Of a stretch of DNA of 64,000 bases, positions 13,672 to 26,049 are shown one piece after another. How positions within the stretch are numbered: the first letter of the stretch is position 1; every line of letters begins with the position of its first letter. The translations under genes were made by a program, and so were the position numbers. This DNA is from Rhyacophila brunnea (lineage: Eukaryota; Arthropoda; Insecta; Trichoptera; Rhyacophilidae), in assembly GCA_022495005.1 (NCBI GenBank), contig JAGYXB010000698.1:1-64000 (forward strand), written 5' to 3'. The notes below the pieces were generated by a model. It was not told the origin of the DNA. It ran no database searches and saw only the letters and a list, made by a program, of their open reading frames with translations.

Positions 13672-13885
13672 GGTACTGTTCGGTTAAACGGAATACAGCG
13701 GAAAACGCATTTTGAAAATTGCCGATAAACTGGATTATTTGTTAGGTTAACCTAACCAAACCTAACCTAACTTAACCTAACCCAACCTAACCTAACCTAA
13801 ACTAACCCAAACTAACAAATAATCCAGTTTATCGGCTATTTTCAAAATGCGTTTTCCGCTGTATTCCGTATAACCGAACAGTACC
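13672..13885 (+). mobile_element. MITE with internal CCTAA/TTAGG repeats, copy 2, almost fully palindromic
   Basis: 214 bases between AAAAATC direct repeats (13665-13671, 13886-13892). The left arm starts 'ggtactgttcggtt' and the right arm ends 'aaccgaacagtacc'. The two arms are near-perfect complements over about 75 bases. The middle (13741-13816) is a run of CCTAA-type units with substitutions, the insect telomere motif. Confidence 0.8.
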
Positions 13886-14429
13886 AAAAATCTAGTATTC
13901 TCCGTATTGTTAAGTAATAAACATGACTTTAATTAGGTTGAAATATATTTTAATAAAACAATCGTACGTTATTTTACCTATCGAAGTTTACTTTAAAAGT
14001 TTGTAAAATATTTTTTGACTGAATGAGTAATTGGGAAAAATGTTATATTAATAAATTAATTTTTTAAATGATTACAAAGATTAAAACATAACATGATAAC
14101 AAGCAAGGTAATTTCACGTGGCTAAAGAAAACGTTAACCTTTAAACTTTTAAAGAGTTCATTTATAATGGATATTATTATATGCTAATAAATCTAAATAA
14201 CTAATGTACAAATCCGCTAAATATTTGCTAAAAACAAAGAGCAGGTACATACTGGTATTTATTTCTTATTACTATTCTTTAGCAAACATTAATTTTATGG
14301 CAGTCAGGGAAAATTAGTTGGTACTAAAATACAATATATTATTACAATTGAAAGATTTAATGTATGCAAAATAACGTTAAGTAATTACTTATTCTAACAA
14401 AACACTTTTAATCGTCGATATATATATAT

Positions 14430-14660
14430 ATAACATCCACAATCATAGCGTTGTGGGTCCAAGGTTCGAATTCTGGGTCTGGCAAGTACACATATTGTTT
14501 TTCAATTTGTGTATGAGTCAGAGTATGGACCTAATAGGTTGAGCAAGTGGCTGACATTCATTTATCGTAAAAACCAAATGTTTTAATAAACCACTCGGTT
14601 GAGGTCCATATGATCCTATTAGGATCGGACATCGTACATCGGTCGAAAAAAATAAAAATA
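14430..14660 (+). repeat. tRNA-derived SINE, family A, copy 4
   Basis: 'gtgggtccaaggttcgaatt' (B box), 'tttttcaatttgtgtatgag', 'ggacctaataggttgagcaa', 'catttatcgtaaaaacca' and the 3' part 'gatcctattaggatcggac', ending in an A-rich tail. It is one of the best preserved copies and defines the body of the family. Confidence 0.75.
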
Positions 14661-15004
14661 TATATATGCTGGTACATTTGTTATTTACTCTAGTTATGTA
14701 TTATAAACTTTAAAAATTTATATCTCGTGAATTAAAACACAAATTTGATTCATTTATACTTTCATAATATTATAGGTTATATTATCAGCGAATTCTGAAT
14801 TGAAATCGATATACCTTATATTTTATATGTCGAATAATACTTTCAGACAATTTTGATGTTGCGTTACCAACGTTACCAATAATTAACAATGGAAAACACC
14901 GTTTTGGAGACTTTAAATTCCTTAATAATGTAGTGTTTTATAGTATAGATAAAATATTATGTACTCCATTAAACATAATAAACAATTTTATTTTCATTAA
15001 TCGG

Positions 15005-15090
15005 CAGCATATGTACTCTAATGTATAAGGCTCCGGATTTTCTGGGAGTACTGAGTTCGATTTCCAGTTAAATAAAAATACATCCAGGTA
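15005..15090 (+). repeat. tRNA-like SINE head, degenerate
   Basis: 'gagttcgatttccagt' resembles a B box, and an 'aatgtataaggctccgg' stretch sits where the anticodon region would be. The A box is poor. Confidence 0.35.
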
Positions 15091-15904
15091 CCTATATGAT
15101 TTTCTCAAGCCTCGGTGTAGTGTTAAAATTCATTGTAATAAAAAAATATTGTCATATTTACATATTGTTATATAATGCATTTGTATAATCATATTTCTGT
15201 TACCACTATAAGTACCAACTCACACGTTACACTTATTTTTGATCACAGATAAGCTTCCACATTAAGTTGTAATTAATTTGTATTTAAAAAATATAATACT
15301 TATCATAAAATCTAAGTCGTAATAAAAGTATAATCTTTTAATTAAAAAGTCATAATATTTGATGAATTAAGATAACGGGAATATACATGTTTTTAGATGT
15401 CATTATTATAAAAGTAGGTACTATATTATATGGAAAAAGTATTCTACTTTTATATGATACATATTATAATAAACAACAAAATTAGAAAACTAGTATTAAA
15501 CTTAGTAACAAATTCTAGTAACAAATCAGGGATTTTAGAATGACTGTATTATGCTATTTCATAATATTATGTGTGGAGAATATAGTTTGACTTTCTATCT
15601 ATCTTATTATCACTATTATAACGGACCAGTGTTGGAGTGTCGTAGTAATGAAACGGTAGTGTAGCAGTAGCAATTCAATAATCATAGAAATACCCAGGTT
15701 TTTAGATATTAATATACTTAAATATATCGTAACGGGAATCAAAATTGGAGTCGTGGATAAGAAGTCAGTGCTTAGTGCTTTACGAATGATAAGTCTAGGC
15801 TTTTTAAAAACATAGATTGTGTTTTCTAAAATATAGATAAAAACAACTATATTTTTATGGAAATTATTTAGGGATATACTTTTTAAAGTATTCTTACTAG
15901 TTTA

Positions 15905-15975
15905 CTCGTAGTTCAGTGCGTAATGCGCTGTCCTTTCACCCTGGGGCATGGGTTCGATTCCGGTGAGGCCACACT
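15905..15975 (+). repeat. tRNA-derived SINE head, family B
   Basis: 'tagttcagtgcgtaatgcgc' (A-box-like) and 'gggttcgattccggtgagg' (B box) are about 35 bases apart, as in tRNA. A T-rich stretch follows, not a tRNA 3' end. A related head is at 31553. The short open frame starting at 15923 lies over it and is not a gene. Confidence 0.6.
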
Positions 15976-16974
15976 ATATTTATGTATTTTTTTTTCAAAA
16001 TCTGGCTATGATTGCTTCACTTCTGTTACTAACTACACTGTAATACTGTCTCTGTTATACTTATGCTGCATTTCAAAATCAGCCAAGTCACCTTTAGGTA
16101 TTTTTTACTTTTTTGTGAATTGCTGAAGAACTACTGCTTTCTAACATTCCTGCATTATCAAAATGTGGAATTTATTAATTTTAAATATTCTATACTCGAA
16201 ATAATATAAACTTTCACCCTTGTATTTGAGAAAACATAAAGCTGTTTTTCTCCGATTCATCTATTATGGACTTGGCTGATTTTGAAATCTAGCGACACAT
16301 ATATTTTTTTAAATATGCGATGAAACTTGTTAATTGCGTAAATTCCATGTGTGTTTGGATACTGATTTTATAACAATGAGACGATTAACGTTATGACACG
16401 TCCTCTTAGTGTTACTAGAGTATGACACCATAATATTGTCTAATTATCTATGCAACGACATTACTGGAGAAATCTACGCAGGTTTGGCGTGGTAAGAGGC
16501 ACATATGTGGTATCGGGTCTAGAGAATACGACATTACGTCTATGCTCCGAGGTTGGATATCGTCATAAATAGTAATAGCGAATAATGTATTAATGCATTC
16601 AAGGTACTCATGATTTGTTTTAATTCTACATAATTTACCAATGCCAATAATTTCTGATGTTTTCGCAGTCTTGGATTCTAGATAATATAACGCACAAAAA
16701 TAAACCTAACGTTAGTTAAGTGTTAAGTATATAAGTGCTTTACTCGCAGAGATTTAGTTAACTTTTAATCGGAAGAAATAATTCCGGTTTTGCCTGAGTA
16801 ATCTTATATATATATACCTACTTTTACCATTGTGATATTCTAATGTATTATTATGCTCTAACTAAATAATTGGTAGACCTAAATAGACCAAATTAAATGT
16901 TATTTATTTGAAAACTCCAACCCTTTCAATGAAAATTATGCTTATACAAACATTTATTAGTGTTTTCTATAATT

Positions 16975-17295
16975 TTGTACGGTAACGAGTCATGGACCTT
17001 GAGCCCAGAGTCCAAGGGAACGAAAGGCAATTATTGATGCTTTCGAAATGTAGTATTTGGTTGTCGGTAGTCTATAAGGAAGGTAAAGCAAATAAAGAGC
17101 ATAGGTGCGCTGGAGCGACAAAGTGAAGGAGATGAATGGGGGCTGCTTCACTCTGCCCTGAAAGAAGCTTAGGTTTGAGAGGGGTAGAAAATTCTAGTAG
17201 CTCAAAAGATGACAGAATTTAAAGGTTGTCACGATCCTCAGCCACGAGCGAACGACAAAAATGAAAGAGTAGAACGCAGAAAAAAATACGAGTAA
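16975..17295 (+). mobile_element. 3' fragment of the same RTE-like element, with internal deletion
   Basis: The DNA matches 25170-25620 at both ends: 'gagtcatggacc' and 'cgaaaggcaattattgatg' correspond to ESWTL..ERKAID, and the last part to the 'cacgatcctcagccacgag' tail. About 200 bases present in the other copy are missing in between. Frames are broken. No full gene remains. Confidence 0.75.
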
Positions 17296-17514
17296 TATGA
17301 ATCCTCAACTGGAGAAGAAAAAAAGTATAATTGAGGAGTCTGTTTGTAGTCAAGATCTCCCCCCAAACTGCAGTACCATAAAAGAAGATATTATAATATA
17401 CGCTAAAGATATTTCTTAAAGATTTCTTTTATATTTGCACGATAGTACCTACACTATCTTTTGAGCTTGGAAAAATAAGTAAATAGGTAGGTTTTGTATT
17501 CAGCACATATATTA

Positions 17515-17830
17515 TTTTATGATTTTCACAGCTCCGACGGCGTTATCCCGAAATGCTCAGGAATAAGGCGTGAATTGTGCCACTCCCAACCAAACTAACC
17601 TCCGATAACTCACTGAGCTTTGGCTGGAAATATTTTTATAGAGGGCGTGTGTAAAATGGCCACTGGCCGAGTTTTGCCGTTGTTTATGAACACTTGTAGC
17701 AAATAAATTATCCCGAAAAAACATTTCGGGCTGGAAACACCCAAAGCTAAATAACGCAGAAAAATTATAATTTCGTTTGGTTGGTGTAATTAATTCCGCG
17801 AGAGTAAAGGGTCGTAGATTTAGAAATCTT
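17515..17830. promoter_or_regulatory. Candidate conserved non-coding block
   Basis: Less AT-rich than its surroundings and free of recognised repeats. It holds possible homeodomain sites ('ttgtttatgaacac', 'gtaattaattccgcg'). It lies in the intron upstream of the first seen exon. Composition and site content are the only support. Confidence 0.28.
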
Positions 17831-19479
17831 GGTAATATTAATATTTACGAAAGTAAAATTATTGAATATATAATATTATAGCTTAAATAACAATCAAATA
17901 CACTACGCAACATAATAAAAGTGCTTGCTATTGTAATATATTGTGGTATCGTTATTGTGAAATGAGTCTACCTACATGTCATTGGGTAATTGAAACTTTT
18001 TTAAATCCTAAAAATGAAATGTTCTTTTCTTCAACCTATAATCACTAGAAGTGCCCTAAATAAATAACTACAACAGAAATAATTATAAAAATAATAATGT
18101 TGAAAATCTTGATATACGTACCTACAGTTTCTGACACCATTTTTCATGTATATATTGTAATAATGTTATTATCTACCTTCGTACACATTTTAAAGATAGA
18201 AGTCATTTTAGAGAAGTTTTAAAACATTTTTAGTCCTCTCTATTCTACGTAATTATTAAAAATTATCTGCAAGAAAGACATTTGACTATCTTGGTAGTTT
18301 AGGTAGGTAGATTATTCGTCCAGAAAGTGAACGTTATATTATTATGTTTAAATTCTTCTTGGCTCAAAATTTTACTTAAAGCTACGTTTCTGATGCTGTT
18401 ACAGTTTATGCAATATATATTTTTTTAATTATAGTAGCGGTCTATTGATACAACATTATATAACAATATTGAAATTACTATGACTATTTCAATATGTACA
18501 ATAAATTTGAAGTTATGTGAATTCTATAACCCCTCTACTGTCAGATACTATAAAAACACTCATGAAATCCACTTTTTTTGTTATGGACTATTTGCGGGAT
18601 TTGAATCCATCTGTAAGGGTAGAATGTAGGTCTTTAACTTTTTACAAACAGTAACACCCTTAGATAAACTGAAAATTCCGTATCTTTAACCCTAATATTA
18701 GTCATTTAATACAATCTCATAGATTTTTTTGATTCTTTTCCATAGCAATCGGCAATGTTTTGTTAAATTTTTTCTGCCATTTACAATAGTAGTATTTTTG
18801 TGTCTATTAAAATTGACTCATTATTGATTTATTTCTAAATTTCATATGCATTATCTAATGATTAAGGAATGTCTCTGAATATTTTTTATAACACAACTGA
18901 ATTTTATTTATTAATTTACCGCCTAATCTTAATTCATTTGAGATTTTTCTATAACCATGCAGATATTGTATGTCAATTGATGTAATGTTTAAGAAATCCA
19001 ATATATAAATTACAAACGATTGAAAATTGAAAGCTAAATGAATATATAAATAATCACCAAATCAATATTTTACAGCAAATCAGATGTTATGTGTATAATA
19101 ACTCAATTTCAGTAAAAATTTGCCATACAATAGAGTATACGCTTCATAACTTTCCACTCCGACTCTAGGATGAAAATGGTGTAATATATTCTAAAAATAT
19201 GTTTTTTACATATATTATATATTTATTTATTTATTACTACATAATATATTAATACAAGTGAATGTTATTTAATCTAGTTTTATGCGAGATAATCAGGCAA
19301 AGAGGCGTATCAGTGTAGTAAAAAGTGCAAAGTTATAAAACGTTTACTTTACCTGCGTACGACCCGTCTAAAAAAATTAGTGAATATATAATATAGTCTA
19401 TATTAAATCGTTTTATAATATTGCGACGTGAAAAGCTACGATCTTTTAGCTTTTATATTCTACTTTATCACCAATGTGT

Positions 19480-19720
19480 GGCGCGGTTCTATTGTTATGT
19501 TCTGCCCGGAAAAGGGACGGTTTTTTTAAGTGGGTGTATCATATACGTAACCAGCGGCGCTGTTTTATTATTTGCTTGATTATTGTGATTAATTGCGGGA
19601 CGTTTTTTTACGTAACTGGACTTTCATAAAACAATACGTGACGTAAATGGCTGTAGTTTCATGGGTTTTACGATTTGGCACAATCTACGATTCCGTCGGA
19701 ATAAAATTTATTTTTTATTT
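19480..19720. promoter_or_regulatory. Candidate conserved non-coding block
   Basis: Non-repetitive, moderately GC-richer stretch ('ccagcggcgctg', 'gtgattaattgcgggacg', 'acgtgacgtaaatgg' with a CRE-like TGACGT). It contains no open frame of note. Confidence 0.22.
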
Positions 19721-20024
19721 TGTTTAAACTTTTGCATTGTAAAATATTATTGTTTGGAATTATGCTTATTCTTCTAATATAATTAATTGATTACTTTATT
19801 AGTTTCGTCGGTAAAAACATATTATCCAATGGTGTATATTATGTATTTTATTAATGGATATTATGTCGAATATTAAAAGAGTACACACTACAATGCTTAC
19901 CATCTCATAGTTAAATATCATATCGATATAAATAAATGTGAATAAATAAAAAGTAGGTATATATCATTCAAAGAAAAAAATATATATAAGAGAAATCTAA
20001 ACATTACTTGTAGCAAAACGTGTC

Positions 20025-20335
20025 ATTGAAATGTGCATGTTGGGCATAACGCGGAAAGATCCACAAAAAAACCAATAGATGAGGAAGTGATAGACGATGA
20101 TGAAGTGATAGACGTCGTTAAGTAGATGAAATGGCAATGGGTTGGATATGTTACTCGGCGAGTGGAAAACCGTTGGAGAAATGCCGTCATACAGTAATAA
20201 CCACAACTATGCCTTAAAACCCACTGGATATATTTTAGATATACGTGGCAACAAATAACTAGGGACCGAGAAGAGTGGAATAAGTTAAAGGAGGTCTTCA
20301 TCTAGCAGTGGGGTGACTCCAGCTGACGATATATA
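20025..20335 (+). mobile_element. 3' tail of a non-LTR retrotransposon
   Basis: With several stops, the + frames read MLGITRKD, then MKWQWVGYVTRRVENRWRNA, then WQQITRDREEWNKLKEVFI-QW. This is the usual C-terminal end of insect endonuclease/reverse-transcriptase polyproteins (K.W.WAGHV.R..DNRW ... A.DR..W..L.EAF.QQW). Only the tail is left. The open frames on the opposite strand here are shadows of it. Confidence 0.75.
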
Positions 20336-21767
20336 AAATAATTATGTGTTGTTCGATACTACTCTAAAATCAGCTTCCAAAACAGTTAGGTATAAGATTT
20401 TTTTCGCTTTTTCTTTGAGTAAACCTTCTTAAGTTATTAGTTAAATTTAAGTTTAAGCTTTTATAAATCCGCGTTAATATAATGTTTTAAATTGATTTAT
20501 ATTTTTTAAAACTGCTGAAGTCTGAAATGAATTTATTTGAATACACCGTTCCGGTTCGTAAAATCCTCCAGATTATCGCTGTGTCTCGTGATTTTTTTTA
20601 TTGCGGTGCAAATTATTTCTCTGACTTTTATATAATATTCTTTTATTTTTGCATAATATACAGAAAATTAGATAAGTATATTTTCGAAAAATTATTGAGC
20701 CGCACCGGTACTTAAAATTTTCTATTTTGAGTATTAATTTTAACTATATTTCCATGTCCTCTTTAATGAGAATTTGAATGAATTGGTAATAACAGTTAAT
20801 CCTTCTAATAAGTGTGCTTAGATACATATTGTTTTATATTTGGGGCGGAACTGATCAATAAAAGTGATATAAATAATGTGTGACAATATTTAAAAAAAAA
20901 AATAACTTGTTGAAATGCTTTCATTTAAAAATATATTCTTTAAAATTCTGATACATGAATTGAAATGAGAATGCCTGCATATATAACATTAATGACCTTA
21001 ATATTATATACCTAACAACCTAAATAATAACCAAAGCTAAATAACATAATTTTCATTTACACAATGTGAATGTCTAAAAATCTGAAAGCCTTGTATATTT
21101 TTCAACCTCTAGTTTATATAATACGTATTGTTGATTGTGGTACATAATAGGTACCTAATATCGTTCGTATTCATCACTCATTAGCTTTTTATAAGGCCAC
21201 GGTATTTTCTTGTTATTAGGTATTTTATTAGTCATATAAAAAAGAATTTTGGAATTACCGCGAATTAACTCACTGTTCGTTTATTTGTGAATATTATTAT
21301 GGCGACATTATCAAACTGCCAACAAAAGGATTAAGATTTACCGTATATGATTTGAATATTTTTAAGGTTGGTACCTTAGTGCAACTGTATTATTTTTATT
21401 TATTGTATTTTATATTTATTCTATTCTATTTATATTAATTCATTTTATAATACAACAATGTAGTATACCATACAATAATAATACTGTAGAATGTAAAAAT
21501 CATCTCCCAATGAAATATCATTTAATATGACATTATAATACAATCTTAGATATTTATAAAATAAATTTTAACTAAATATAATTGTTATTATATTATCTAA
21601 ACCTGAATTGATGATATAATTGACGTGTTTATCTGTCTGTGATTTATAATTATTTGGCCTTTGATTAGCATTTTGACTATTTCCATGATATCTAAACACA
21701 AAATATTAGTTTAATTTAATTTTTGTTTGTGTGTCATTCATTGTTGTTTATTATAATATAAGTAATG

Positions 21768-22585
21768 AGCGTAGTTATGCACAAAGCAGCCGAGCCACAC
21801 AAACCTCAAACAGAGATAGAAACACTTTTATGTAAATTGTGTTTCTTTAAATCAGCAAAGCCTCTGTATACTGTGTATACTTTTTGAATGATAGATATTA
21901 TATATATATATATGATTTTGTATAACTTTTGAAGAGATAAAAGCATATAATCTATGAAATTTTGGTGTTTTAGCAGCCAGGTGTTTTGAGTAAAATGATT
22001 TTTTTTAGAATGTGCATTCTGCAGAATGCAGCCATCTCTTATTTTTGTAAGAAAAGTCTTTATTTTTGATTATTTTCTTTAAAAATAGCCTTCTAAGTTA
22101 CTAAATTATTATGGGAATTTCAAAATTCTGAAAATAATTCGAAAAACTTGTAAATTATACATCAATATTTAGCTGCCTGGCACTATTTTTTATATGAAAA
22201 ATCTGTAAGTATATTATATTATATATAATATAATGAAAAACACATACCTAATGTAATCGAAAAAATAATGTTTGTTAATTGAATGTAGAATGTAGTACAT
22301 AATATTATCATTTGGCTGCTTTTTGCAGAACGAATAATGGCATATTTTTAAAACGCATTTATATGACATTTTTGTATGACAGCAGCTTGGTTGCTTTATG
22401 CAAATCGGAAATGTCATATTCTGCGATTTGCAAAATCTTTAAAAGGCATTTATTTATATGAGATTTTCGTATCACAGCAGCTTGGCTGATTTGTGCAGAA
22501 CGTAAAACAAACGTGTGAGATTATGGAAATCACAATAACTCATTTTTTTCAAAATTGTGGCTTGGCTGCTTTGTGCATAACGCTC
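21768..22585. mobile_element. TIR element with repeated subterminal GCAGCCAAGC boxes
   Basis: Left end 'gagcgtagttatgcacaaag' and 'cagccgagccac' match the complement of the right end 'gtggcttggctgctttgtgc', 'ataacgctc'. The box occurs again near 22312, 22387 and 22480, spaced 75 to 95 bases, each with similar flanks ('aacgcatttatatgac', 'aggcatttatttatatgag'). No transposase is seen; the open frame 22214-22417 on the reverse strand lies over the boxes. Confidence 0.65.
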
Positions 22586-22599
22586 AGTTAAAAACTATA

Positions 22600-24689
22600 T
22601 TATATTAAAATAAAACTTGCATATATTATAGAAATTGTACAAATTTAGTAAAAAATTATATCGGCTTCTCAAAAAGATACGAGGTAAAAACTTTTCGAAA
22701 ATAACATTTTTGCAACAACTATTAATTAGATAAAAGGCCAGATAGCAGGAGTTGATATGAGATGCGGGTAGAAAGTGGCATACGTCTACATCCAACTATT
22801 GTCCATTACACGGATTCACTTGAGTTTTTAGTCGAGTGTGATGACACATGACACATGTGTCTAAATACACTGAGTCGATATTCGTAGAAATGGAATAGCT
22901 GGATAGAGAGGTGCGCGCCTAGATCAAAAAGTTGACTATCTCATTGAATTGAAAAAAATCAAATCAAATCAATATAATTCTTCGTAATGTGTACCTGTCT
23001 ACTTTTTATTTTTGTAATTCACGTGACTCAACTCCATGGTTATCCCTAGTCTATTTTTATTTATCTGTTAATTCGATGTTGGCACAACAAAAGATGTGTG
23101 CCTGTTTAAATGTTTTGCTAAAATGAACGTATGAGATACCTATTGATGTTAACTAATTATTTTGATTCCTCAACTATATTATATATTATAGTGGTGGTCA
23201 ATTTTATAAAAAAACACGTAGTGTTCAGAGCAGGTCTGACAAATTAATCGCATGACGTTTTTGTAGTGTTTACTTACTTATTATATATAGATTTTAAACG
23301 ATTATTCATCTAAATAATACTAGTTCATAACCAATTAAAATGTAGTATGTGTTAATAACTGTAAATTAAATAATTTATAGAATCTACTGATTGAATGCAT
23401 TTATGCATGAAGTTTTTTTACAAAATATGTTGTTAATTTAATTATTTTAATTATCATTCTATTTTTGGTTGTATCTATAAAAAAAAATATATTTTACTTA
23501 TTCAGGTAGTTTAATTGTACAGCCTGTGTTGATTATAATATACGGATAACAAACTATAATAATAATTTATATTAAAAGAAATACAGTCGACCTATTATAT
23601 AATATAAATCGCCTCTCATGAATCGTAATCTCCTGAAATATTGCGGCTATTTTTATGCATATTTCATACAATGGGGTGATACTGAGGTTTTGATATTAAA
23701 AAAATATAACGTAAATAAACTTGTCGGTAAACCCTTGATTGTTGAACAATCTAAAATTTCACGAGTAATAAATGGTAGTTTTGTTTAGATCTCTGATAAC
23801 AATCAGTGTATTATAAAAATAATAAAAAAATAGCTTCTGATCCACAATGAATAATATGCTTCGAATATTATCAATAATATGAAAATTTAACAACCATTGA
23901 TTTTTTAATGAATGAAAAATTAATGTACACATCCATAATTGTATTGAAATTGTATTTTTGGGTTAAATTTCAAATTTTATGTTACCTATCAAGCATTTTT
24001 ATTGACCGTATCAAATATAACTTAACGTGGGTACAGAGTACATTTTTTTACTATGCCTTTTTTACAATTAATAATATTTTTTTCGAAAATTTACAATATA
24101 CGTAGGCACACAGAAGATTGAAATTTGATAAACGGGTGTTGTTGCGTTTAAAATGCATTCTATTTATAAATATATGTATAAGTATGTTGTTTAATCCAGA
24201 ATTTAATTATTTAAATATGACAAGCAGGTTAAAATTCCTGAAGGGTTAAAGTTTCTGAAATTATATTCCAATTATTTTTTTCCCATTATGTGAGAAAGTT
24301 TTTACTTGTATTCATTGTTTATCCATACGATGATAGTATCATGAAAAAAATTTCACTTTAAATAATTTCATTTAAAAATTGTGCATTTTTTTAAATCAAG
24401 AAAAGCATTTAACATTCATTGTAAAAAAATCAATATTGTATTAAAAGCCTCATTTTTGTCAACATCTATCTACTTTACAAACAATACATTTTTATGACAC
24501 GATTGCGGTTTTGTTAACGTACTTCACAGAAAGCTTGCCGCGTCAAAATCAGATGATCTGTCTCTAACTAGACCTCTGGCGTAGTTTCATACTGCGAAAA
24601 AAATATACTAGTATCAACACAGGTAAAAATATTTGTCAAATAAAGCTAAATACGTACCTAAGTATATTTTTTCATTATTAGTGAATAGA
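22600..24689. other. AT-rich non-coding stretch
   Basis: No repeat family or gene recognised. The 65-codon frames here have no family pattern. Confidence 0.55.
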
Positions 24690-25620
24690 ACATGATAATA
24701 TGTGCCTTTACTTTATCGCCCCAGTTATTCAATATATGGAGAGCATATTATGCCCTAGATCATTGGGAAGGCGGAATAACAATTGGTGGTCAGAAAATAA
24801 ACTATCTAAGATTCGCAAATGATACCCCACTAATCGCTGCTGATGAAAGAGAACTCACAGAGCTGCTACACCAGGTAGAGGAAGAGAGTTGCAAATACGG
24901 CCTCCTCATTAATATGAATAATACCAAGTTAATGGTTGTTGATCGGGCCAACCTTCTACCAACACTAAGTACACTTTAAAACCTCGAAACAGTCGACGAG
25001 TTTGTATATCTGGGTTTGAGCGTCAGTGGAAAGGGCGGTTGCGAAGCTGAAATAAGAAGGCGCACACAGTTTGCAAAAAATGCGATGACACGCCTTACCA
25101 CTATATGGAAGGATCAGGGAATTTCGATTGCCACAAAAATGATGCTTGTGCAAACATTGGGGTTCTCGATATTTCTATAAGGAGTTGAGTCGTGGACCCT
25201 GAAGGCAAGAGAACGGAAGGCAATTGATACCTTTGAGATGTGGTGTTGGCGCCGAATGTTTCGCATTTCTTGGACGGAGCACAGGACGAACCAGTCAATC
25301 ATCCAGAGACTTAAGATAAAGGAACGGCTCTGTACGATATGTCTGAGAAGAATTCTGCAGTTTTTTGGTCATATTGTCAGGCGCGGACCGGACAACCTGG
25401 AAAGACTGGTAGTTTTGGATAGCCTCCAGGGAATGCGAAGCAGAGGAAGAGCGTAGCAGAGGAGAGCGTCTGCGCAATAGAGCGACCAAGTGAAAGAGCT
25501 GACTGGGGGCACTACCCTGAGAGAAGCGGAAGATCGAGAAGGATGGAAAGTCTTGGAAATTTAAATGTGGTCACAATTCTCAGCCATGAGTGCACGACCA
25601 AGAAGAGAAGAGACTGTATA
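24690..25620 (+). pseudogene. Decayed non-LTR (RTE-like) reverse transcriptase, 5'-truncated
   Basis: One reading frame runs the whole length, broken only by stops at 24977-24979, about 25180 and 25454-25456. It starts LSPQLFNIW, then INYLRFANDTPLIAADEREL (the F-A-D-D catalytic block, with the first Asp changed to Asn). VDEFVYLGLSVSGKGGCEAE, FEMWCWRRMFRISWTEHRTN and FFGHIVRRGPDNLERLVVLD follow. This order is typical of the RT palm, thumb and C-terminal part of insect RTE-like elements. The element is truncated on the 5' side, as usual for target-primed insertions. It is dead because of its stops and the altered catalytic residue, and lies in the ss intron just upstream of the first seen exon. 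Confidence 0.88.
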
Positions 25621-25959
25621 AAAGGATAATCTTAACAGACTTTTGAGAAGAATAATTGTTAGCAATTCGTTTAATCTACTGTGTCCTTGCCCTCGATACA
25701 AACACACATTGAAATACTATTTATTCTTCTGATTTTTTTTTAGAATAATAATAATTACATGTACCTAATTATTAATTTTATTGTTATACTTACTTTTGAC
25801 TGCTCTACAGCTCAATTCAAGTGTGGCCTCTTTCACTGTTTTCTTCCAGGTATCCCTATATTCTACGCATATTTATTTTTATACAATAGGGTTTGAACGC
25901 ATTCCTTACACAAAAATAAATATATTTTTATTGATCCTAATATAATTGATTTTTTACAG

Positions 25960-26049
25960 GCGCTGAATGGCTTCCTGATGATTTTGACCTGTGAAGGAGA
26001 AGTATTCTTCGCTACCCATAGCATTGAAAGTTACCTCGGCTTCCATCAA
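25960..26049 (+). CDS. ss: ss exon: first part of PAS-A
   Basis: Thirty codons, phase 0 at both ends, between a 'tttttacag' acceptor and a 'gtaagt' donor. It starts ALNGFLMILTCEGEVFFATH and ends ESYLGFHQ. This is the first strand and helix part of PAS-A in AhR/Spineless proteins. The preceding exon, expected to end in a Leu-Gln type sequence after the bHLH region, is not found upstream in the window. The next exon lies 17.4 kb away. Confidence 0.95.

Noticed and set aside
13741..13816. True interstitial telomere or chromosome-fusion scar
   Set aside because: The repeat sits between inverted arms and target duplications, and other copies of the same element are in the window.
15905..15975. 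tRNA gene
   Set aside because: A- and B-box-like motifs are present, but the acceptor stem does not pair and a related head is present elsewhere (31553), so it is a SINE head.
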